Shown: in pieces, positions 15,951 to 26,400 of the stretch
Position numbering within the stretch: position 1 is the first letter of the stretch
How the letters are laid out: the number at the start of each line of letters is the position of its first letter
Virus record (IMG/VR): IMGVR_UViG_3300022910_000008
Span: 1 to 44,572 of that record
Reading direction: 5' to 3' (one strand)
DNA: 44,572 nt
Source: a virus
Translations under genes and position numbers: made by a program
The notes under the pieces: generated by a model
The model's database searches: none
Told to the model about the DNA's origin: nothing
Seen by the model: the letters and a program-made list of their open reading frames with translations, nothing else

Positions 15951-15994
15951 AAATAAAGAGGGCGATCGAATACATTAATTCGATCGCCCTTTTT
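15951..15994 (-). terminator. HIP1-type hairpin terminator 5
   Basis: A stem AAAGAGGGCGATCGAAT / ATTCGATCGCCCTTTTT with loop ACATTA lies after the 119-aa gene. The loop is nearly the same as that of hairpin 6 (ACATTG). Confidence 0.85.
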
Positions 15995-15998
15995 CATC

Positions 15999-16358
15999 TT
16001 AAGAGTATTCTAATTGATACTCTTCGATAGCATTTTGAATCACTTTCTCGACTAATTCGTAAGCCAAATCATCGAAATCGCAATCTTCGTAGTACAGAAA
16101 GGCGTGACCAACCCAATTGCGCCAAGGCTCTTTGGATTCGTCTCCACGATATAAAGACCAAGAGCGACAACGATAATCGTAGCGAAGTCTCACCCAAATA
16201 CCAGAATCTCCAAAAAAAGTCGAATGATTGTCTTTGACGATCAACTCTTCTTTCTTGTGGTTCTCACGTAGGTCAAGTTGAATTTCTTTGAGGTGTCGTG
16301 CAATTACATCTTTTTGTTGATGCAGAATGCCTTTACAAATAAACTCTTCTATCATCAT
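15999..16358 (-). CDS. Small protein, paralog of the 112-aa gene
   Basis: A 119-aa protein from ATG 16358; GTG 16367 or ATG 16355 are possible. It is helical at the N-terminus (VIARHLKEIQLDLRENHKKE), then has a beta part with SGIWVRLRYDYRCRSWSLYR, and an acidic helical C-terminus (DFDDLAYELVEKVIQNAIEE). It aligns over its last 65 residues with the downstream 112-aa protein, but is less acidic. Function unknown. The gene, its promoter type and its terminator are all repeated in the neighbour, suggesting duplication of a complete cassette. Confidence 0.65.
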   Translation of the reverse strand: MMIEEFICKGILHQQKDVIARHLKEIQLDLRENHKKEELIVKDNHSTFFGDSGIWVRLRYDYRCRSWSLYRGDESKEPWRNWVGHAFLYYEDCDFDDLAYELVEKVIQNAIEEYQLEYS

Positions 16359-16373
16359 GATGGTCACTAGAAC

Positions 16374-16414
16374 AACTACATATTAATTGTATCATTGATT
16401 ACGTATGAGGACAA
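16374..16414 (-). promoter_or_regulatory. Promoter with GTAGTT box, -35 inside a hairpin
   Basis: Minus strand: TTGTCC, 17 nt, TACAAT, 6 nt, GTAGTT. The -35 hexamer lies within the outer arm (GTTTGTCCTC / GAGGACAAAC) of the long hairpin at 16407-16470, so terminator and promoter overlap. Confidence 0.6.
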
Positions 16415-16470
16415 ACAATAAAAAAGGCGATCGAATACATTGATTCGATCGCCTTTTTTTGTTTGTCCTC
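16407..16470 (-). terminator. Long HIP1-type hairpin terminator 6
   Basis: An inner stem GGCGATCGAAT / ATTCGATCGCC with loop ACATTG is extended by A/T pairs and then by a second 10-bp arm GAGGACAAAC / GTTTGTCCTC. It follows RNA copy B and overlaps its last 4 nt. Confidence 0.85.
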
Positions 16471-16543
16471 TAGCTAAATATACCGCGTTTTACGCTTGTA
16501 ATTTAGCCCTCATTACTCCGTCTGTTTCTTGAGTTGCGGACTG
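16467..16543 (-). ncRNA. 77-nt structured RNA element, copy B
   Basis: This is the second copy of the element at 12427-12503, here on the minus strand, 8 nt after the stop of the SAP-like gene and before a terminator. Hairpin 2 is A/U-rich here (CTAAAT / ATTTAG), where copy A has G-rich pairs, while the GCGT-AAA-ACGC cap, the 13-nt start CAGTCCGCAACTC, the box ACGGAGTAA and the end CTAGAGG are unchanged. The 20 differences lie mostly in paired regions and usually keep pairing. Confidence 0.65.
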
Positions 16544-16551
16544 CTTGTTAG

Positions 16552-17397
16552 TTACTTGATAATTCTGGTACTGCCATTTTGAGCAGCTACTACAATTTCT
16601 TTCATTTTTCTAATTTTTGTTACCGAACCTGGAATCCGAATTCCACGCACTTTGGCGTAAGCTTTTAATTCTTTGATGGTTAGTTCGTTGACACTCTTTT
16701 TGTTAGCGATTACACTGGGTAACGCTGGTTCAGTATCAGTCAGTGGCTTTGTGTTTTCCACTGGTGCTTCAAGTAACACTTCGATAGCCACCTCTTCGGG
16801 TTCGACCGAATCAGTCGCTTTAGAGAACTGCAACTGAGTAGTTGTCGGGATATGAACTGTGATTTGCGAGATTAACTCGTTTACTATTTGTCGCTCGTAC
16901 CCGTTTAAATTCAGCGATTTGTTTGCCGTCATCTCTGAAACCTTATCTATATAAAGTTCCATTAATCGACGACTTTTTCTGGCAAAGCGCTGAGCTTTCG
17001 TTGTTTTGCCATCTAACAACAGCTTGGTTGCGGGTCTTAAATTCCCAAAGTATCGAACGAGCCTACGCTCGAACGAATTATCTGTTATTTGGATGTTTAC
17101 CACACTGTCACCACATACGGGACTCTTAATTGGAAGAACCATTTCCAAGACTTGGTAAAGCCCTAGATGGTTCTTCCTAAAAGATTCCGTGTAAATGTAA
17201 CGAGTGATGCGCTGCTGGTCGTACCAAGTACGCCATTCAATAAACTCGATCGCTTCAGTTACTTTCTTGTCGATCGCAGGATTTTCTTTTTTAGTGAATA
17301 ACGCAGCTACTTTTTGTGCTGCGCTACTAAGCCATGAAAAAATGCGATTCGTTTTAGCAGGAACTGAAACTTGGTCGTTATTCATTGTTAATTGCAT
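16552..17397 (-). CDS. Protein with C-terminal SAP/HeH-like domain
   Basis: A 281-aa protein from ATG 17397; ATG 17385 is possible. The longer frame begins inside the promoter and is rejected. Residues 20-200 are helical and basic, with a central RRLVRYFGNLRPATKLLLDG and KAQRFARKSRRLMELYIDKV. Residues 200-235 are a Pro/Glu/Val linker. The last 40 residues (VNELTIKELKAYAKVRGIRI, then GSVTKIRKMKEIVVAA) fit the two-helix SAP/HeH/Rho-N type DNA-binding fold. A DNA-binding or nucleoid-type role is likely; its target is unknown. Its 3' UTR carries RNA copy B. Confidence 0.7.
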   Translation of the reverse strand: MQLTMNNDQVSVPAKTNRIFSWLSSAAQKVAALFTKKENPAIDKKVTEAIEFIEWRTWYDQQRITRYIYTESFRKNHLGLYQVLEMVLPIKSPVCGDSVVNIQITDNSFERRLVRYFGNLRPATKLLLDGKTTKAQRFARKSRRLMELYIDKVSEMTANKSLNLNGYERQIVNELISQITVHIPTTTQLQFSKATDSVEPEEVAIEVLLEAPVENTKPLTDTEPALPSVIANKKSVNELTIKELKAYAKVRGIRIPGSVTKIRKMKEIVVAAQNGSTRIIK

Positions 17398-17440
17398 AAT
17401 TTTTAATGCCCGTTTATGTATAGAATTTGGGCATAAATAT

Positions 17441-17469
17441 ATAATACTACATTTGTAGTATAAAATCAA
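17441..17469 (-). promoter_or_regulatory. Promoter with palindromic operator for the SAP-like gene
   Basis: Minus strand: TTGATT, 17 nt, TATTAT. A perfect dyad ATACTAC-AAAT-GTAGTAT (17444-17461) covers the spacer and part of the -10, as expected for a repressor binding site. The gene product itself may bind here (autoregulation), which is inference. Confidence 0.65.
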
Positions 17470-17484
17470 CTATTTGTATTACAA

Positions 17485-20400
17485 TTAACGGCTAAAATCA
17501 ACCCAATTTCGGAAATACCCCCATACGGCTTGCTGCAAATACGGTTCTATTTTTGTGAGAAATTCTTGCGCGTCTGATGCTGAATTAGTTCCCGCTAATA
17601 CGATATCGCCTTGCAAGTTGATATTGATTTCAACAGGAGGCATCTGCTTTGGCGCGCTGTCGGCTTGTACTGCTTCGCCGCTTCCGGCCAAAGTCAGCGG
17701 TATTCTCGTCGGTGCCGGCATCGGCATTACTTCGACGCTGCGACCTTCATTCATTGCGGTCAGCAGGCCCATATTTTCTTGAGCCGGTTTTGCGGATACT
17801 ACGAATTCTCCGTTTGAAAGCAGAGCAGGTATCCTGTCGGCGGTGCCGGAACCGGGTCCGACAACCGCACCGCCAGAGGCGAACTGCTGCACGGGAGTTT
17901 GCGCTCCGCTTTGGAAAATAGTATTGCCCAGATTTTGAAGCAGCGGCCCAATCAAAGGAACGCTCGCTAATGCCTGAGTCAAAAATGCCGGCAGTTGCGT
18001 CAGTTTGCCCCAAATCCAGTTCACGACATTTTGCAAGAACTGGAACGGCGCAAGCAGTACGGTAGCAAGGATGGAACCGAGAGTTTGGAATCCCCTGACG
18101 ATCGCTGCAACCGCGTTCGATACGAGCGTTATCGGAGTCAAAACGACTCGCACTACAAGTCCGCCCAACCACAGCAGCGATTTTGTGACGGCGAACACGC
18201 TCCAAACGATCCCGCGAATGACTAACCCGATCGCCCGGATCGGCAGCAGCAAAGCGGTAACGGCCTGGTGGACGAACGCAGTCTGCAACTGAGCGCCGGC
18301 GTTCCCGACATCTACGCCAAAGAGTTGCAGCAAAGGGGCGATCGGTTCGATCAGGTATCCGCCGATCCTGCCTATTAAAGAGCCGACATCCCGGATTCCG
18401 TCGGTTACAGTGTCCCAAATGCCGGAGAATACGTCTTTAACTCCGTCGAAGACGCCGGAAACGATGTCGGCAAAACCTAGGAAATTCGCCTTAAACAACA
18501 AGAACCCCGCAGCTAAAGCGCCGACCAGAATAAAGATCGGGAACATCGGACCGCTGATTGCTACCCACGCAGTCGAAGCAGCAGAGCTGATAGCTGTCAT
18601 CACCCCTGCAAACAGCGTACCGAATCCGGCGATCGCGCCGGAAACAGTCAAGGTGCCTGTCGTTACCGCCGTTGTAAACGTACCGATCGCCCCTGCAACT
18701 CCTGGGAACATCGCGCCGAGCTGCGGCAGCGCCATCGAAAGTCCGGTAAACCCGCTCAGCAGATCGCCCACCATGAAGATAGGAGCGGCTAAGGCCGGAG
18801 CAAAAGAGCTGAGGGCGATACCCAGCGAAGAAAGCGCGTCGTTAGCAGCGTCGGCAGCGGAAACGCTGCGGTTTTTCATGCTTCCCAGTCCTGCTTCCGC
18901 CCGCCTCAGCTCGTTGTCTATTTCGCTGAGCACTCCTTGGTTGTTAGTCGGGCGAACGAGATCCGCACCCAAGCCCCGCGAAGTATTGAAAGCTTGATTG
19001 ACAACTCCTTCCATCTGGCTTTGAGCCAACCGCGCCCGATCTGCCGCCGTCAGTTGAGCATCGGGGTCTTTGCCGCGCATCTTCATGTCAAAGTCGTGGG
19101 CAACTCTGGCTGCATCCATATTTGGAGCTTTACCGGTAGCAACGTCGGCGATCGCTCCAACTGTTCGACCGATCGGAGAGTCGGCAACTTGCTCTTTTCC
19201 TTTGCGGAACCGATTTGCAATATTTTCCAAAACCTGCCCCGGTTTTTTGAGCGAACTGGCGATCGTTTCCCCAGCGGAACGGAACAGTTGCTCGATCGAA
19301 GCAACTGCTTCCCGTGCAGAGTTAAGAAGTGCGGGTCCGAATACGATAGAAATCGTTTGCTTTAATCCCTGGAACAAGCCTTCTAGAACTTCTAGCCCGC
19401 CGCCAAAGATCGAACCGAGTCCTCGGAGCAAGCCTCGCGCTCCTTCCTTGATTCCGTTCCAGACGATTTCCGCACCCTCGCCTATCTTGGTAAAGTCTCC
19501 CCGCACAGCGTCAGAGACTCCGCCTGCTATTGTTACCAACCCGCGAATGACGTTGATAACCATCATCACGCTAGACGTTGCAACCTGAGCAAAGCCTGTA
19601 AAGACTTTCCACATTCCCATGAGAACCGTTCTCAATCCCAGGAAATTGGTGGCGATCGCCAGCGCTGCCAGAGCAACTCCCGCCATGATGAAGGCGATCG
19701 GAGACAGGTGAATCAAGAATAGTGCAGCGCTCAATCCAGCTCCTACAAAACCAGAACTCATTTGACCCAAGCCAAAAGTTACGTTCCCCCAGAAATCGCC
19801 TGCTGCGGACTTAAACCCTTCCCAGTCCATCTTCATCAGGGAAGTTGCAGCTTTTTGGGCGAAGTCGGCAACATCGCCTTTGAGGATGCGGAACGCGCCT
19901 CCTGCTTTTTGAAGATCGGTCGCCATCATGTAACCGAGATTCCCGCCGTTACTGCGTTCGAGATAGCGCCAGCGATCGGAAACCGCCAAACCGACTTCTT
20001 TAATTCCCGCGGCGATCGCTGCTTTGGATTCTGCAACGGCAACCTTGAGTCCGGCCGGATCGATTCCCATGTTCTTAAGCATTTGGTCGGTGCCGACATC
20101 AAAAGTCGTACTGGCGGCAGCAGCTTGTTTTTGCAAATCGGTGCGCTGCTCTTCTAGCGAAATCATCGTTCGGGAAACAGTTGCTGCTTCGGCTGCAAAT
20201 TTAGCAGCGCCGCGACCGGTCAAATCTTGGAAAAATTTAATCGGCGCCGGAGCTGCTGCCGCTTCCTGTACCTTGGCGATCGCCTCGGTGTATTTCGACT
20301 GCAAATCGACTTCTTGTCGGTTCAAATTCTGGATGTCTTCTTGCAGTCCTTCCCGCTTCTGTTTCGCTGCTGCACCTTGTTCGAGGAACAGTCGGTTGTT

Positions 20401-23400
20401 CTCTTTGGCGATCGCCTTTTGCAGAAACTTTCCGCCCGGTCCTTGGTAAGCAGCGCCCAACTGACTCGCATCCATCTGACCGCCGGTTGTTTTTAATTGG
20501 TACTGCAAGCTTGCCGACGCTTCCTGCGATCGAGCAGAGCCGGACCGAGCGTCAAAATCTGCTTGGCGCACCGCCGCTTCCAAAGCTTCTTTGTAGTTGA
20601 GCTTGACTCCAGCTTCTACGGGAATTTCGGTTTTTATTTCACTCTTTTTCCCGAACCCTCCCAAAAAACCGCGCAGGCCGTCGAGCAATTTACCGCCGCC
20701 GAATCGAGCCAGCCCACTATTTTCAAACTGGTCGAGCATCGACTGAAATCCTTGGAACAAATTGCCGAGAATTTTGCCCGGATCGAGAGAGTCTTTCAAC
20801 AAGCTGGCGATCAAGTCGCCCACAAAAGGCAAGTTGAACAGCATTCCTTTAATCTGTTCGACCGCTCCTTCCCACGCCAGCGGAATCTGAACTGTCGGGT
20901 TATGATTGAGCGCATTGATCAATCCCGTGCCGATATCGATCGCCGTCTGCACTAAAGGCATCGCGACGAACCAATTCACAAAACCCTGCCAAGCTCCTTG
21001 AATTGTATTGACAGCAGCAGTCATCGGTTCGAGGATCGGACTCAGTTGCGTACCGAATTTATCCGTCATCCACAGGAATACTTCGTCGATCTTTCCTTGG
21101 ATAAAGGCGATCGTTCCCTGAATCGGTTCCTGCACGTTTGCAAACAAAGGACCGAGCAAATCGATTCCCGCAAACCGCTTCAACCCTTCGTTTGCGAGTA
21201 AGATGCCTCCGGTAATCGCAGCCATCGTCAAAGTGACCGGGTTAAAAATCAAAGCAAATGCCGAACCGATCGCCGTAACGCTAGAGACGATCGCGCCCAT
21301 CACTGGAGCCATCAACCCGCCGACCGCACCGACGAGGGTAAAGATTTCGAGAAACTTGTTGAGTCCCGCAGCGCTGGATTCGTCTAAAAGACCCATGTTG
21401 ACGAGCGAATAGCTTGCCGTTTGCGCTGCAAATCCGATCGCCGTAATTGCACCGCCGACGGCCATACCTGCTTTGCCCGCACCTGCCACTGCACCGCCTA
21501 GCGCTCCGAGGAAACCAGCAGAACGGCGAGCTGTGCGCTGCATATCTCCTTGAATCTGCTGACCTGCAACGTGGGCGCTCTGTGCAATCTCGCCCATATT
21601 TTGCCCGACGGATTGTTGGGTATGTTCCCAGTTGGCGCGAGTGTCGGCAGAAGGTCCGGGCGATCCTTCTGATATGTTGCGCTTCATCAAGTAACCGAAG
21701 CGTTTAAAGCGGGCGATCAGTCCGCGCCAGCCTCCCTCTGAGATTTCTTGCGCTGTTTGCGCCCACGCATTTTTAGCTCCCCTTGCAGCGGTTGTAGCGA
21801 AGACGAGTAATTTTTGGAACGGGTTAAGTGTTGCAGAAATCTGCTGGCTCCTAGCTTGTGACAAAGTAGCGATTCGTGCGTTGAGTTGTCCTATTACTCC
21901 AGTTGTTGATTCTTCTCTCGCGCCAGCCACGCGCGCTATTTGATCGGGTTCGATTTCGCCTGCACGAGCAGAAGTCAGTGCCGAACCACGCGCTGCTATT
22001 TGTCGCTGGTTCTGTAGGTTTCGCAGCCTTTGAGTCGTAGCAGGTGCTGCCATTCCTTGAATCTTCGATGCAATTTTGCCAAAGAAGCCAGTAACTGCGC
22101 CCCATATATTGCGGAACAGCGGAACTTTACCGAGCTGCGTCGCTGCGGAGGAAAATACTCTGCGGATCGTCGTGTAAGAAGAAACCAAAAAGTCTGCAAC
22201 AGCATCCGCAATTTGACCCGTCTTAGTTTTGAGCGCTGCCAGCGAGACGCCTGGGTTGCGGACAATTTTCCATATCATTTTTAGGGGAGCCATGCCCACA
22301 TCGACGATCGCCGGAATTACAGCTTTAATCAAATAATTCCTGAGTGGTGCTAAGGCGCTTGTTGTAAAACCGCCCGGATTCAAAAGTTTTACAATATCTG
22401 TCCCTCGATCGATTCCAAGCGTAGCTGCCAGAGCTTGACCGATTTGGTCGCTGTTGCTTGAGACTTCTTGGAATCGACTGGTTCTCAAGCTTTCGCCGAC
22501 GCCTGCCGATCGCCTGCTATTGAGTACCGCTTGCAAAGCTCTATTCTGAACGTGCCCCTCTGTAATCCCTCGCGTTGCAAGTTGTTGTCTGAAGCTTTCG
22601 GCAAAAGCTTCTTGATTGGAATAACCCATCTTGGCGCTCAAGCTTTGCAGGCTGTTTTGACTGTCGGCTTCGCGTCGTTTGCGGGCTTCTGCAAACTGCC
22701 GAACACCTGGCATTTTTGCCAGCGCGCGCATACTCCTGTTTTTCATCAGAGTGGCGTTTGCCCCTAGATTGTTCATCGCATTGCCCAACCACTTCCACGT
22801 CCCCTTGACCAAGGACACCATCGGTTCAAAGAGAACATTTCGCAGTACGTCGCTAATTGTTGCAAGCGGGCGAACTCCTAAAACGCTGAACGAACTCATG
22901 TCCGTCAATCGGTTGTGGATGTATTCTTCTAAAGTTCCAGCATCAGTTTCTATATTTTTCAGGAAACGCTTGATACTGTTGGTAATCATGCCGAAACCAG
23001 TGCTTCTTTGATTGGCGATCGATCGCAATTGAGCTGCAACTTGTTCGTTGCTACCTTGTAGCTGCATTTGGCGTCCGATTGCAGCAATCTGTTCATTTGT
23101 TAATTCGGTAGCGTTGCGACCTGTGTTGATAAAATCGTTGATATCATCCCATAGCGCTGTATCAGACGCATTCGCTTTATCTCTATCTACTTGTCCAGCA
23201 AGAGCGTCTATCATATCCGACGCTCTCCGTTCTGCTCGTTGATCGCCGGGTTGGTGTCCTTTTGCTTGAGCAACAATCTGCGCCAAACGATCGACCTTGA
23301 GCACGGCCTCTCCGCCATGCTCGACGGTTTCAAGTGCAGAACCGGTAGTGAACTCGCCTGTATGACGCATCGCATTTTTGAAATACTGAGCCATTTCTTG

Positions 23401-26400
23401 ATTTTCCGATCTAGCCAAGATTTCTTGAAATCTCTTGAATTCGCCAGCATTAGCAAAACCCATTTTGGTTGCCATATCAGCGAATTTAGTTTCGGGAATT
23501 TCGGTTTGAAACTTTCCAGTCTGCAAAAACGAATTAAACACTTTTGTTTGATCCGCATCTAGTCGCGCCATAAATGCTTGACGGCTTAAATTGACTTCAT
23601 TGAGCTGCGCCATAACTCCCGCTTCTCTCTTGGCTGTAGCTACTGCGCGGCGAGCTTCCCTCTGTGCGAAACCTTCAGCTTGTCTGGCAACTCTGCGGTC
23701 TATTTCGGTGCGGAGGTCGTCAATTTGTCTGTTATAAAGTTTGGCTTCGTTGTTAATCCCAATTATTTTTAGTAGTTGAGTTTTCCAACTTTCTTTGGCA
23801 CCGCTCAATATTGATTCGGTAGACAAAGATTGCTCTACTTGATCGATATTCGCGAAGCCTAGCGATCGGGCTAAGCTAGCTTCGTGATTGACGTAGGTGT
23901 CTCGGAATTTTTGTTGACCAGTAGCGTCATCAATGTACGCTTCTTGTTGCGTACTGCGCTGCCTCAAAGCACCTCCTCTAAAGTTACCTTGCTTTAATTG
24001 AAGTAAGATAGCCGCTTGTTCTTCTCTATTAAACTTGCTCAACCAAGCCTTGAATTCTTTGTTTTCAACGTTCCTAATATCGAAAAGCTTAGCTCTTGTG
24101 GTTCGCGCCTGTTCGAGTTGACTGTTTAACCGAGCAACTGGCATCAACGGATGCGAGATTTCGTAAACATCTCGCTTCAATATGTCGGCAATTTTGCGAA
24201 TAACTTTCTGTTGCGCTTCTGAAGTTAGTTCCCCAGATCGCAAGCTAGCCTGATAATTCGCAAGTCGCGCCCGCTGCTTATCTTGCTCTGCTTGAGTACC
24301 TGTTAAGTTTGCACCCGCGATTTTTCGCTCGATACCTCGAATAGCAGCAACAGAAAGACCTTCTTGATTGCCTGGTAGTTTTTTGGTTGCGTTGACGATC
24401 GCCTGCCGAATTCCGCTAATCGTATCGCCCAGAATTCCTTTTAACCCTTGAGAAATCCTGTCAGGCGCATCGGTTTGAGACTCTAGTTGAGCTTCGAGAT
24501 CGGTAAAATATTTAGGATCAATTTCAGTGGCATTCCTAACTTGCCTTAGCTGGTAATCCATCATCTGCTCGACAATGGCTTTTAATTTTCGATTATAATC
24601 TTGTGGATTAGCTGATTCTTTCAACTGATCTATAACTTTTCTATGATCAAAATTCTCTAATGCAGAAAAGCCGCTGTTCTTGAGATTTCCTATTTTTGTA
24701 TTGAGACTAGCTTCTAGTGCTGCTGTATTAGCACCGCTCATGGCGGTTCTGTCATCTGGTGTATGCCTCAGTAGGCTATGTAATTCAGTCGTACCGGCAA
24801 CCCCTTTAGCTTTAGAGTTGTCTATTTTGCCCGTACCTGCTGCAAGCTGAAACTGCATCAGTTTGCGAACCATTTTTTGTGCGCTGTCGCTAAGAGTATT
24901 AAATTCTTCATAACTCCTAGTTAAATTTTTGTCGTCAATACCAGAACCTGCGGCAGCTTCATGAAGCTGCTTGAAGCTGAGATTGTCAGCAGTAAAACTA
25001 TTGCGATTTCGATCCAAGCCTTGAACATTTAGTCTTTCAAGAAACTCTCGACTGTACTGAATTTGTCCTGCATTTTTCTTGTCTTCAACGCCGCCATTCA
25101 TCTTGGCTACGTTCATCACGGCGACATTCTGGGTTTTGATAGTTTCCAAAGCCCGTCCTAACTCAGCAAGGTCGGGTCTGTCTTTTTCAACGATCGCCCG
25201 GAGTTGATCGCCCGCCATCAATCCCAAGCGTGCTGGTGAAACACCTTTGGCAATTCCTTTCATTGACTGATCTCCAAAGACTCCAACTTTTGCATTGAGA
25301 TCTTCAGCCATGCGCTTCTTCTGGTACTCTTCACCAGCACCAGTCAACTGCCATTCTTTTGTGGTTCGCGCACCGATGCCGAAGAAGCCTCCTTTTTTAA
25401 CTTCAACCTCTTGCGCCATGTGACCGTAATCTGTCTTTTGCTGCTGAGCCAAAGTTACGATCTGAGCCTGCGATCGTTCCATGACTTTTTGACGGAACAT
25501 TGCAGATTCTTTGGCAAGCTTGAACTCGTCTTCCCGCGCAGCTTTTGCTTGCGGATCTTTGTAAAGTCCCAGTGTTGATCGCGTCTTGTGAACGCCTTCT
25601 AAAACCCGCCCTTCCGTACCGATGCCCATCACAGCGTTCGGGATTGCTTTAGCCGATCGCACAACAGCAATCAAACTGTTAGCAATTCCTTTAACGACAT
25701 CCCACACCAGCATGAAACCACCAAAGATGTGCTTCTTGACTGCAAAACCGAGCAAAAAGATACCGCCGAGGACAATCGGAATGACGCGGATTAGTTTTTC
25801 AACAAAGAAGGCGATCCAGTCGGTATTTATTCCGCCAGAAAAAGTCTTAGAAATGTTAGACAAAGTATTTTGCAGCCACTGCATCGGATGGTTGAGCGCA
25901 TCAATCATTGCGTTGAGTTCTTTGAATCCATCCGCCACTTGTATTGCCAAAAATAACGCAGCCCCCAAACCTGCGACGAGCGGTAAACTCACTGTCCCTG
26001 ACATCAGTGACAGCAGCCATCTAAAACCGATACCAACAAAATGTACTCGTTGGTTAATGGTTGCTAAAACCCAAATAAGACTAGCAAATACAGCAAAAAC
26101 GCCAGCTCCAAACGCCCGCATCTGATTTAAACTCGTTAAAGCAATGCCCATTCCCCTCGAAACGTTACGACCGACTGTTATTAAAGACTGATCTAATATG
26201 TAAAAAATCCCCAAAGTAGCTGCAACCAGCAATTTAAATCCAGCTTGTATGCCCTGAACAATCCCCTGAACGATCGCCAGCCCGATCGCGTAAGCCTTCC
26301 TAGCGACATAGGGAATTACCTGAGATATCAAGAAAGGAATTGCATCCTGGACAATCCGTCGAGCTACGCCTGCAAGTCCGATTATTCCCGCAGTCATGAC

